Of a stretch of DNA of 64,000 nt, positions 25,463-36,545 are shown piece after piece. Position 1 is the stretch's first letter. Each line of letters starts with the position of its first letter. A program made the translations under genes and the position numbers. The notes below the pieces were generated by a model. The model saw only the letters and a list, made by a program, of their open reading frames with translations. It made no database searches and was not told where the DNA came from. Source of the stretch: Ectobius pallidus (taxonomy: Eukaryota > Arthropoda > Insecta > Blattodea > Ectobiidae); assembly GCA_964059195.1 (NCBI GenBank), contig CAXKWD010000003.1, positions 24,269,582-24,333,581 on the forward strand, read 5' to 3'.

Positions 25463-25745
25463 ATAGCTGGCTGCGGATCTACAGTCCCGGGTTAGATTCG
25501 TGGTACCTCCTTGAATTTTTCTGAGGTAGGGAGGTCTGGAACGGGGTACCCTCAGCCTCGTGACACAAACTGAGGAGTTATTTGATTAAGAAGTAGTGAT
25601 TCCAGTCACGGATACGCCCGTGGGTGTCGGCATGTTGACCACATGTCCCCCTCCCCCAATCCTGCCATCTGCCTATGGTAGATGACGCAGCGGTCGGATG
25701 GTAGGCCTAGTCCTTCAAGGGATAGCGTCACGGAGTTTAGTTTTT
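25463..25745 (+). repeat. tRNA-derived SINE (5'-truncated copy of the 63.6-kb family)
   Basis: The body matches the SINE at 63590-63877: TTTTTCTGAGGTAGGGAGGT, a CTCAGCCTCGTGA block, GGGTGTCGGCATG, ACCACATG, the ATGACG(C/A)AGCGGTCGG block, and CACGGAGTTTAGTTTT at the end. The B box GGGTTAGATTCG is mutated. Confidence 0.75.
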
Positions 25746-26149
25746 ATATACATTTTAAAAGACAAAATTCACTAATGCCTATGGACAACATTAATCAATT
25801 TCTTCCAGTTCTTGCCCATAATTGGCTTCCTAATAAATTGCCATTTTCAATATTTCACATTGAATTGATCTCAGATCTCAGATTAGCGTTTATACAACAA
25901 AAATGTCCGAATTCAGCGTGAACTGAGATCAGTTTAGTCTTTGATCTGAGATCAAACAGTTTATACAATCGGGCCTTTAAAATTCCACACTACTTTCCCC
26001 TACATCCCCCTACTTTATTCATGAAAAGAATTAATAATGGCCTAATATTGAAATGATTACGGATAAATATTGAATTATACCGGTATAAGAAATTACTCGT
26101 ATTTCAGTATTTCTAATTACAGTCACACTTACGTCACGAAAGTATTGTA

Positions 26150-28980
26150 GGGTAAACCATACAGTCGTTGGCCACTATATAGTGAATGGCCACTTCAGCA
26201 TTTTTCTATTGCAGTAAGATTTACACAGCTTATATTTGGAATTTTTTATGTTAGGTGGAAGCTTTTATTTGTCAGGTTTATATTTAGTTCCAATTAGATC
26301 TCACCAGATGGCAATGAAACCTGTGATAGCTGCTAAAATGTGGAAGTGTGTTTTTTTGCAGTGTTCACTGTTAATTTTTTAAGGGGTTTCTCTTCTTTCA
26401 CTGTTGATTATTCATAATTGCTTGTATATATAAGCCAAAACAACATCTCACTGGTAAGTTAAGAGCACTAATTACGACATTAACAAGGGTTCACGTGATT
26501 TTGTGCATTGTCGTCTTCACAACAAAGGTGGCCATTAACTGTAATAAAAAAAGATTAAATTTTAGTTATTGGACGGGGCTGCCAATAACTGTCTTCTTTA
26601 AGAATAATTAAATTAACTAAATTTTTTACTCAAACTGTTTATTAATATTATCTGAACATAATATTTTTGTATTGTGCAATTATTTCAATTCTACACAGTT
26701 ATTGGCCGGGTGGCCAATAACTGCATAGCTGAATGGCCCATAACTGTTATCTGCAACTTTCTTTAAAATGTAATTGTAGGTAGGCTAGTCTGTCCTAAAG
26801 ATGCCTAAAAGAGCTAATTATAATTCTGATGTCATGGAAGCAGCCGTAAAAGAAGCTCAAAAAGATGGATCATCACTTAGGGCTGTTGTTGTGGAACGGA
26901 CCAGTGAGGCTGTTACTGCAGCCAGTTCTTTTGTATCAGAGGCTGATATTAGAAAGTGGTTTGATGAGGTAAAGGAATACGTTCGACAAAAGAAATGGAG
27001 GAAGTTTTTAATGACCCTTCCAGAATTTTCAATGGGGATGAAACTGGGTTTCACATTTGTCCATCTACTGGAAAAGTTTTGGCGTTAAGAGGATCGAAGA
27101 ATGTCTACTCCATAGATAAAGGGTCATCAAAGGAAAGCATTACAGTGATGGTTACATTTTCAGCAGATGGCACATCCTGCTGCCCAATGGTAGTATATCC
27201 ATACAAAAGAATCCCTGAGAAAATATAGCTCGGAGTGACAATGGATGGATGACAGCGGAAGTTTTTTTTTTTTTTTTTAAATATATTGCAAACGTTTTCC
27301 ACCCATTCCTTCAGGAAAAAGGTGTAAAATTTCCCGTAGTGCTGTTTGTCGATGAACATAAGTCACATCTTACTTACCAATTAAGTGTGCTCTGCAGTGA
27401 ACTGCAGATCGAAGTTACTGCCTTATACCCAAATGCTACACGCATCCTACAGCCTGCTGATGTTGCAGTTTTTCGACCAGTAAAAATATTCTGGCGGAGA
27501 GCTGTACGGGAATGGCATTCTCAACACCCTGGTGAGGTACCGAATAAGGTTTCCTTTGGACCATTGCTCAAACAAGTAATTGACTGCAGTGCTAAGCCAG
27601 AGACCCTTGTAAGTGGATTTAAAGCATGTGGTCTTTATCCATTGAACACAGATGCCGTGGATTACAGCAAATGCCTAGGAAACCAAAATGCAAATGGCAA
27701 TGAGATAACAGAAGTAGCGAATGAAACGTATAAGTCAATTAGCCTTCCCACGTTTCTTAATATAGTGGGGAAAGAGAAGGTAGATAAATTTAAAAATATC
27801 AAAGACCATTTGACTGAAGACTTCTTCACTTTGTTTCGTATTTGGGAAAAATTTTAGAAAGAAAGAGAACATAGTGAGGATTCTGTTTCTTCCCAAGGAG
27901 TAGACCTAATCCAGCATGAAAACAATGGCCAGACTCCACAAAGAAGTATTTTAAATAGCACACAAAATGAGCAAGTGTGTGCAGAAACTGTAACTGACCA
28001 AAACTGTGACATTAATGTATGTGGTGAACCATCTGGAAGTAGGCCTAATAGCGGTGTCACTAATTCTAGCAGTGTTGTGAAGGTTGTGCGCACCCAACAT
28101 ATGAGCAATTTTTTTATATGGCCTGAAACTCCAAAACGAAAAGGAAAACGGCACGTAGAAAGACAACTATATGCAGTCACATAAAAAATATCAAGAGATG
28201 TTTTTAAAGAAGCGCCTGGCTAAGAAAGCCGAGGAAATGAGAAAGAAGAAAGAAAGAGAAAGCGAAAGGAAGAAAAGCAACAAAAAATGAAAGAGTTACC
28301 CAATGCCACAGCAAAGAGGATACTATTCCAAGAGGTGAACAAATCTGATCTTAGTTGCCATATTTGCCTCAGAAATGTTAAAATTTATGCTGGGCTTCGG
28401 TGTGATGAATGTAAGAAAGTCTGTCATGAATCTTGTGTGCCAAAAGGTCACAGAGTACACACACCAAATTCAGAAGATGGTGATGATTTTCTGTCATGTA
28501 TGCTTTCAAGTGCACTCTGAAAACAGTAATGATGATTTTGAGAATACAGAAGTTGATCAAGATAAAGTAGATAAATTATATAACTATTATTTAGAGTCGA
28601 AAAAGAAAGATTTTTGAGAGCATGCTGTGTAATTTTGTAACTGATTATAAAGTATTATTTATTTGTTAAATGATTACACATAAATAACGGTTTTTAAAAT
28701 GAACGTAAGAATGTAACTTACTAGTGGCCAATAACTGTAAGACACATGGCCAATAACTATCTGAGGCGGCCAATAACTGTACATTTATGTAGAGTTTACT
28801 TTAAGTCTTAAGAAATGTTATATAAACATATACAGAGAAATCTTGATGTTGTCACTGAGTAAAGAAAGAAATAAAGATTTTAAATATGTCACACAAGGTT
28901 ATTTCAGTGAAAGGATATAATAAATATTTTACATCAAACTTAATATTTCCTTAAGTGGCCAATAACTGTATGGTTTACCC
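26150..28980 (+). mobile_element. 2.8-kb pogo/Tigger-like DNA transposon
   Basis: GGGTAAACCATACAGT at 26150 faces ACTGTATGGTTTACCC ending at 28980, and both sides abut TA (26148-26149 and 28981-28982), the Tc1/mariner/pogo target duplication. The inverted repeat extends imperfectly through TTGGCCACT. The interior encodes a DDE transposase broken by frameshifts. The motif GGCCAATAACTG recurs in the subterminal regions of both ends. The element lies in intron 1 of the phosphatase gene, in the same orientation. Confidence 0.92.
26801..28617 (+). pseudogene. Pogo/Tigger-type DDE transposase, frameshifted
   Basis: The N-terminus (MPKRANYNSDVMEAAVKEA, from 26801) is a pogo-type start. The helix-turn-helix region appears shortened by a deletion near 26885, before the RTSEAVTAASSFVSEADIRK block. 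The frame shifts near 27000, where FNGDETGF supplies the first catalytic Asp, and again before 27249, where LFVDEHKSHLT and ILQPADVAVFRPVK supply the second and third (35 residues apart). A stop at 27855-27857 is followed by further frames with a Lys/Glu-rich stretch and a Cys-rich C-terminus (CHICLRN, CDECKKVCHESC, then FLSCM or FCHVCF depending on frame). At least four breaks make it inactive. Confidence 0.88.
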
Positions 28981-28984
28981 TATT

Positions 28985-29225
28985 ATAATGATGATGATGT
29001 TTTGCCGAAGGAAGGTCCAGACCAGAAACGAAGCCATGGATGATGACGACTCGTCCAAGGCACTTTGCCTCTCGCGGGAAGGGGATAAAGAGACAACAGA
29101 ACACCCCGCGGGGCCCTGTCGTGAACTCGGGAAAGAAATTTTCCACTGCTGAAAATATTCCCGGCCGGGAATTGAACCCAGGGTGGAAGGCAGTCACGCT
29201 ACCAACTCCTCCAAGGCGATGACTC
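28985..29225 (-). repeat. tRNA-derived SINE (minus strand)
   Basis: On the minus strand GGAGTTGGTAGCGTGACTGC resembles an A box and GGGTTCAATTCCC is a good B box, followed by a body with TTCACGACAGGGCC and TCGTCATC and an ATC-rich tail. It begins right at the end of the pogo-like element. Confidence 0.65.
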
Positions 29226-29283
29226 TATTTTAAAGAATATGTTAGCAATAGACCCATTTTCGTTTTCCACCGAAACACGATTT

Positions 29284-29285
<2 letters not shown>

Positions 29286-29370
<85 letters not shown>
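29286..29370. repeat. (AAT)n microsatellite, ~28 units
   Basis: An uninterrupted AAT/TAA run. Just downstream (29405-29442) is an isolated piece of the minisatellite element (TTTCGGGGAGGGTCGAAAGT). Confidence 0.95.
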
Positions 29371-29374
<4 letters not shown>

Positions 29375-29889
29375 TTTACGATACAGTAATATTTTGGCGT
29401 AGGCAGAAAATAATTTCGGGGAGGGTCGAAAGTGCCGGGGTACGAATATACGAAGCCTTTCAAACAAGCAAACAGTTAGAGACAGAAAACGTTTACTCTA
29501 GTTGAAGTTCTTTGACGCCAAACTGTCACTAAAAACATTATCTCTCCCAAAAATTTGAAGAATTTGATATTCAAAAGTAATGGTACCGGTACTTGTAACA
29601 AAAACTAACTGGACAACTAATATTTTATAGTTAATGCCTGACTCTGAGCCCTGGTAAGATGGTACAGGAAAGAAAGTAGAAAGGAAGACTGTGGCTAGTC
29701 TTAAAGGAGGCAATACATTCACAGTTATGTTGAAGACTATTTGTTTTGGACTCATATTATAAAGCCTTTTTTGCTTTATCCTGTATAATTTTCTCCCATA
29801 AAATTTGCACCATCAATATTCTGCATTTGTTCAAATTGAAAGAGATGAACACCTATTTTAAGTCATGTTTGTGCTTCTCAATGTTTCAG

Positions 29890-30044
29890 TTTCGGCTGGG
29901 CTGATCATGATAGAGTTGGGCCTTGTTCCTTCAGTGCAAACTGGCTTCTACTGTGATGACCCCAAGATTTCATTCAAATACAATGGAGATACCATCACTC
30001 TTCAGCTGCTACTGTCGTTCACCTTTATAGCTCCTCTTGTGGGG
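29890..30044 (+). CDS. Phosphatase exon (TM1 and first loop)
   Basis: Acceptor TTTCAG ends at 29889 and donor GTGAGT starts at 30045. The exon enters at codon position 2 and leaves in phase 0. It encodes a hydrophobic segment followed by GFYCDDPKISFKY, the conserved juxtamembrane G-[FV]-[FY]-C-x-D block of PLPPs, then a second hydrophobic stretch. Confidence 0.88.
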
Positions 30045-32882
30045 GTGAGTTATTATTGTTAGGGAGCTGAGTTTTTTGTAAAATAAACTAGTTAATTTTG
30101 GTTACAATTTTATAGATTTAAGTCAATGCATTGTGCAGTAAGTTTCATTCAGCAGTTCATTATATATTTTTATTGTATATTTGTTACATATTTTTAATAC
30201 ATATTTTATTACCCAAGGGATTGAGCATAAGTCATGGCAACTATTTTTTTCCCTCAAAATAAGGTGATGGTACGATGAGATGTCTACAGTGAAGGAAGTA
30301 ATGGGGTATGTACCAATATGGAATACCAGAACTAATACCAGAACTGGATTCAAAGGCCCCTTGGCATACCGACATGGGTTTCAATGGTAAAGTAGCAAAC
30401 TGACACTGAAAATCAGTGGATCTTTAAAAATATGTTGACATTCCTTTATAACAAAGGGTAGACCCTATTATTTGCTTAAGTCATAATTACTTTTCATGGT
30501 CATTCATCCACTGGTATTGCTTTCACTGGTAGCCATTGCCAGTGTGGAAGGCAATGTGATGACTAGTAAATTTTGATGACCAGGGCCTGGATTCTAATGA
30601 CATGTCATCTTTTTATTGATGCTGCATAGACATTGCCAACTTGTGGATAAATCCTAATCATGGCCTCTAGATTATAGAAATGCATTTTTATTGTGTCATT
30701 TTTTGTCATTTTATGCAGTTTTATATTTTTAGGGTGTTTATTTCTATTTCACCTCATTATTTTGTCATTTTCGTGTCAGTTGCTTCCTTAGTTAGTCATT
30801 TTCATGTATTTATATTGAGTGTATTAGCTTTTTTTTTCATCGCTAGTGGTGCTGGTTTTGAAGTGTTGTTTGTTTAATACAAGAAGGAAAAATTGGGCAT
30901 TAAAGTGTTGACATGTCTCAGTTGGAAGTGAGAATCAAAGAAACGCCAAAATTTTGTATTATACTACTATTGTTACTAGATTGACTTGGCACCAAAATCT
31001 GCCACCTGCTTGAATTTGAGAGTGCAAACTACTGTTTATCCTCAAAAAACAACAAATATAATCCGGCAGACCACAAAAGGATGTGCCGAATTTTGACTCA
31101 CCAGTGCCTCAGTGCCACTATAAATTTCCGTGAGAAAAGAACATTCACAATATTACAGTTATTTACAGTTTTTACAATTATGTACAAACTAGTCTAAACT
31201 TTGTGTGTACAATAATAATTTTTTATAAATGAAATATCAGTTTTTAGGTCATTTTTTATAATGATTCAGTAATTTTCATTAAAATTTAGGGTCATTTTAT
31301 AGGTCATTTTGCAAACAATTTTAGGTCATCAGAATCCGGGCCCTGGTGATGACCTATATTGCCATCTTAATGACTATACATCAGGATCCGATGGGTTTAA
31401 AATATTTCTCAGTGACAAAATATTGCAATTTTAAATTATTTAAATATGAGTCTTAAATACTTATTTTATCTTTATTTTAAATAAATAAAGTTCTGTTAAT
31501 TGACAATACAAAATGTTCATGACTTCTGCGCTCCTGTTTGGCAATCATCTATATTCTGTATTCATGGAGGAAGTTAATTAAAGATTCCACCAAGTGTTTA
31601 GAACAATTTTATGCATACCTCATAATAATTATGTTGCAAAGGAGGGGTGTGTGGTTTTTTAAATTGAGGTACGATAGAGAAAAATCTTGGGACTGCATAT
31701 CTCCTATAGATTTTCCCACTTCCTTCACTGGTTTATGTCACAGGAGGGTGTGGAATCTCTAGTATATGGACACATCATTTGGTAGCATTGCAATGTACAA
31801 TTATATGAATAGGGGCAATGGTAATTTAGTTGTGAGTCACCCGCCATACAGAATGGATATGACAAGATGTGAACAGCATTCTTATGTCAAAGTAGTCACT
31901 ATCCAAGAGAGAAATACCGGAGGATACCACAAGGAGCTGATGGATGCTTTGGGGAATAATGCTCATCTGTACCGAACTTTGGAGTGAGTATGAGTGCTTG
32001 CTTTCATGCTTTCAACTACTGAAATACATTAGAGTGGCTTGATTCAGTCACATATCGATGTTTATGGGTGTCTGTTTCCTTCACTATCCTGCATATAGTA
32101 CCCATAATCTGCATTATACATACATTCCATACCTTGCCCATCATTTGTATATTTCAAAATTTTAAAATGGTCCCACATTTTCAAAAGAAAAAAATAGTTG
32201 CTATGACTTACGCCCCCATCCGTCATTTATATATTGTTACATATTACATAACTTATCTCGTATTCATAAATTTCATTGTTATTTAATTATATTAACCATA
32301 TATCATCATAATATACTTCATGTATGATTTCAACAGGCCACAAATAAATAAATTAATAATAATGATAATAATAATAATAATAATAATAATTATTATTATT
32401 ATTATTATTATTATAATTATGGGACCAATTTGGGAGAATAACATATACAAACTGAGACCAGAAAAGGAGTTATACAAACAAACAGAAAAAATAGGCCATG
32501 CTTTCAGGAAAAGAAGATTAAGATTCTATGGTCATATTTTCAGAATGGAAAGAGACAGACTTACCAAACAAATTTTCGATCACTATGTAAGTAAAAAAAC
32601 TAAACCCACGTTTTTCAAGGAAGTTGAAGAAGATTTGAAATTACTCAACATCAAAAAGGAGAATATTGCAAACAGAGAAAAGTTTAGGAAAGCAATATTT
32701 GATGGCGAATTTCCAGAGAAACCCAAGAAGAAAACGGGAAGTAAATGGACGGAAGAACGGAAACAGCAACATCGCGAAAGGATGAAGAAGTTTTGGGAAG
32801 ACAAGAAGAAGACAACTGTTTCACGTGGTCCTAAGCTGGCCTAATCAAAAGGGAAAAAATTAATAATAATGATGATAATAAT

Positions 32883-32953
<71 letters not shown>

Positions 32954-32971
32954 TTTATTCTAATCCATATA

Positions 32972-33027
<56 letters not shown>

Positions 33028-36000
33028 GTATGACACAAAGGAACATAATGTCATGTGAGTGTTTCACATTAAATTTTCTTATGTTTCAGTTGTGGATCAT
33101 TGAGTTCTCCTGCCACTCCATAGAAGACGTAGATGTCTGCAAGTCAAAAAAGCGACAGTGCCTGAATGGCGTAAAACATGCTCTGTATTGGTACTGGGAA
33201 TTCTTTGTTGGACTCGTCATGGTGCTTGTGGTGACAGATGTTGCCAAGTCATTGGTCGGAGAACCCAGGCCGCATTTCCTTGACACCTGTAGGCCTGATC
33301 TCGCTACAAATTGCACTAGGTGAGCAATTGTAGCATACCAGTAACTTATAAGTAGAGTGCAAGTTTATATGCACTAAAAATCATGCAAACAGTGGCGTAG
33401 CAAGCTTAGGTGGTACCCGGTGCGGAAAATTTCTTGTCACCTCCCCCCCCCCCCCCATTTAAATTAATAAAAGATGGAACAGTTCCAAGTGTTATTTTTT
33501 GGATAGTCAAAGGTAATCCCACGAGAGTTTAAGAGTTTATCGATAGATGCAGCTGCAGCGAATTTATCTGACGTAACTCGTAAACTCAATGGATTACTTT
33601 GTTATACAAAACAAAACTAAGCTCCAAAATCATGGTATACTATGAATAAAAAATCTATGAATCGATTCGAGTTACCATGTTGTGACCAGTGTTACCAATG
33701 GTGCATATAAGTCATAGTTAACCTAATTCAGCCAATTTTGTTAGGATTAAGGAAAGACATACATATCAAGCATGCTATGCTGTACATTGTACGTTGCACT
33801 GTTAAACGACAATAAATACTATTATTAAGTGCCAGTATGGTACTTTATGAGATTGTGTGTGGGGGACGAAAAATGTCTGTCCGTCCGTCTGTCTGTCCGT
33901 GTGTCTGTACGCGCCATAAATCAAATACGCTTTATCAGATTTTCATGAAACTTAGTATACGCATTTATAATGTCCATGGGAAGAACCCTATTGTTATTGA
34001 ACCAAATCGGTTCACCGGTACCGGCATCAAACCCAATTTAGTGTTTTTATTTAAAAGCGCCATCACTCAAATACGCTTTATCGGATTTTCATGAAACTTG
34101 GTATACACATTTATAATGTTCATGGGAAGACGTCTGTTGATATTGGACCAAATCTGTTGGCCGGTACCGGAATAATGCGCAATTTAGTGCATTTTTATGG
34201 TATTATATATCAAAAGGCCCCATAACTCAAATATGCTTTATCGGATTTTTATGAAACTTGGTATAAACATTTATAACGTCCATGGCAAGAAGCCTATTAA
34301 TTTTGGACCTAATCGGTTGACCGGTACCAGAATAATGAATAATTAAAGGTCACATGTTTTTTTTTAATTTTTGTCTACCGGTATAATTTGACAGTTAACA
34401 CTATTCCTTCACGTATGCTTGTCAAACGACACCGTCAAAGTGACTGAGTTGACCAAATGTAACGCCTTGGACTCGTATTCTGGAGGTCCCCGGATCAAAT
34501 CCCGGAGCCGACCGATTTGACATGGATTTTTTTTATTTTATTTTTTATTTTTATGTGAGTGCGTGATTGTCAAGGTATCACAAATCTGTAGATCTGCTGA
34601 CGCTGGTCGATTTTAATCTGATTAGAAAAACTTATTTTCTGCATATCATAATTGCTATTATAATTGATTCAACAAAAACAAACTGGCACTTTGTTATATC
34701 AGTTTACCTGATTTTATTATTATTATTATTAATAATAAAAATAATAATCTAAAGTACGTTATAGACAGACAGATAAACATCCTTTTCGTGAGCGACAGAC
34801 TGTGGGTGTTACCGTTAATAAAGTGAACATCTAGGCCAAAATACACTCCCGAAATCGTGCAAACTTTTATTTTTTGAGTGATTTTTAATATTTTGTTTTC
34901 CAAGCGAAATCTCGAATTTTGGAAAGATGAATTTTGATAAAAGAAAAAAAAAGTATTTATGTCAGATACCTTTCAAGATGTGAACCGAAGATTGGAGACA
35001 AGTTTTCCTTATATTTACATAAAGAAAGTTTTCTCGAAAACGGCTCTTACGATTTTCTTAAAATTTTGCATGTGGGTTGCTTATACTAAGAGCTAAAACT
35101 TTTATTTGAAACACCTTTTCAAAATAATTATCTGAAGGGTAGTTATAAGCCACCCAATCTGAATACGCGCTCTTTGCAATACGGCCTCTTGCAACGGAAA
35201 ATCGTACGAAAACAAAATTTTGTATTTGGGTTAGGTACCTTTTGGGGATGTGACACGAAGATTTTTTTATACATCATTTTTTATAGCTTGATCCTAATAA
35301 ATTTCATAAACAAGTTATGTAAGTATTTTACGGAACTGTATTATTAATAATCTATTCTTAAATAAGCGCACATCCCAGTTGAAAATCTAGATTGAAGGAG
35401 ACTTCGGAGTCAACTCACAATCTAAGTTTATTTTCGTCAAAGTCATGACTGCCGTAGCGGGTAGAATTGGTTGCGGCTTGAGTGATATAAAATATCACCG
35501 ATTGTTGAAGTCTCGTTTAAATTAATAAAACTGCAGAAACAAGCATCCACAGAAATAAACACTCCTCCCTCTAAGCATAATATTATTGTTCGTATCAACA
35601 TAGCGGCCAGTTCAGCCGCGTTTTATTACCTTTGTTGACTGCATTTAAAACTAAAAGAAGTTTCAATACACATGTTGACTTGTAGAAAGTTGTTAAGCTT
35701 ATTTAATTGTTTTTTTTTTTAATTATATTATTTTCTTTAAATTCCCTTGAGCGATTTTTTACTTATACAAAGACACATTTTTATTTTGTCACCCCCCGGG
35801 CGATGGCACCCGGTGCGGCCCGCACCCCCCGCACCCCCCTTCCTACGCCACTGCATGCAAATATGCTTAAACACCAGGAAAAAATGCAATAAAGGTGTAA
35901 AATAATTATGCACAAACTAAAGATAGCATTTTATTCTAACAAATAATTTTTCTCTGTATATTGGAGGGTGTACAATCCTGTCAACTCTTATTACTCCAAA

Positions 36001-36407
36001 TTTCAAGAATATTCTTATATACAGAAAAGATCCTTTCTACTTCGCATTGATCAAATCTAAAATGAATAAGTTATAAATAAAAAGTTGTTTAGAATACTTT
36101 TGAAAATACGGTATGAAATTGAAGTTTACTGGTTTTGAATAATTTTACAGTACCGGTAACTCTTTCATCTGAAATTCATGTCTTCTCATCATCAATTAGC
36201 ATGTCCCATAACATGTACATGTTCCGAGGAAGAAATAAATTCTATTCTATTCTATTCTATCCAGCTTATCAGAAGGGAACTATGGTATGTGAGCTTTTAT
36301 TTCAGACATTAATTATCTTTTTCATTTGTTTGCCATAATCACACACGTATAATCTATTTTATAAATACCAAAGGTGAATAAAATAATAATTATTATTATT
36401 ATTATTA

Positions 36408-36469
<62 letters not shown>

Positions 36470-36514
36470 GTTATTGTTATTATTATTTTATTATTATTAT
36501 TATTATTATTATTA

Positions 36515-36545
<31 letters not shown>

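Larger units (their letters stand above)
33390..35853. mobile_element. 2.46-kb hAT-like element with perfect 8-bp duplication
   Basis: CAGTGGCGTAG at 33390 faces CTACGCCACTG ending at 35853, and CATGCAAA flanks both sides exactly (33382-33389 and 35854-35861). GC-rich C/G runs lie inside both ends. The interior carries nested repeats (33830-34345, 34430-34560, 34940-35270) and no recognisable transposase. It occupies much of intron 3 of the phosphatase gene. Confidence 0.9.

Noticed and set aside
29239..29505. Poly-Ile, poly-Leu and poly-Tyr frames over AAT/TTA tracts, also near 32300, 32900 and 36400
   Set aside because: They are translations of microsatellites.
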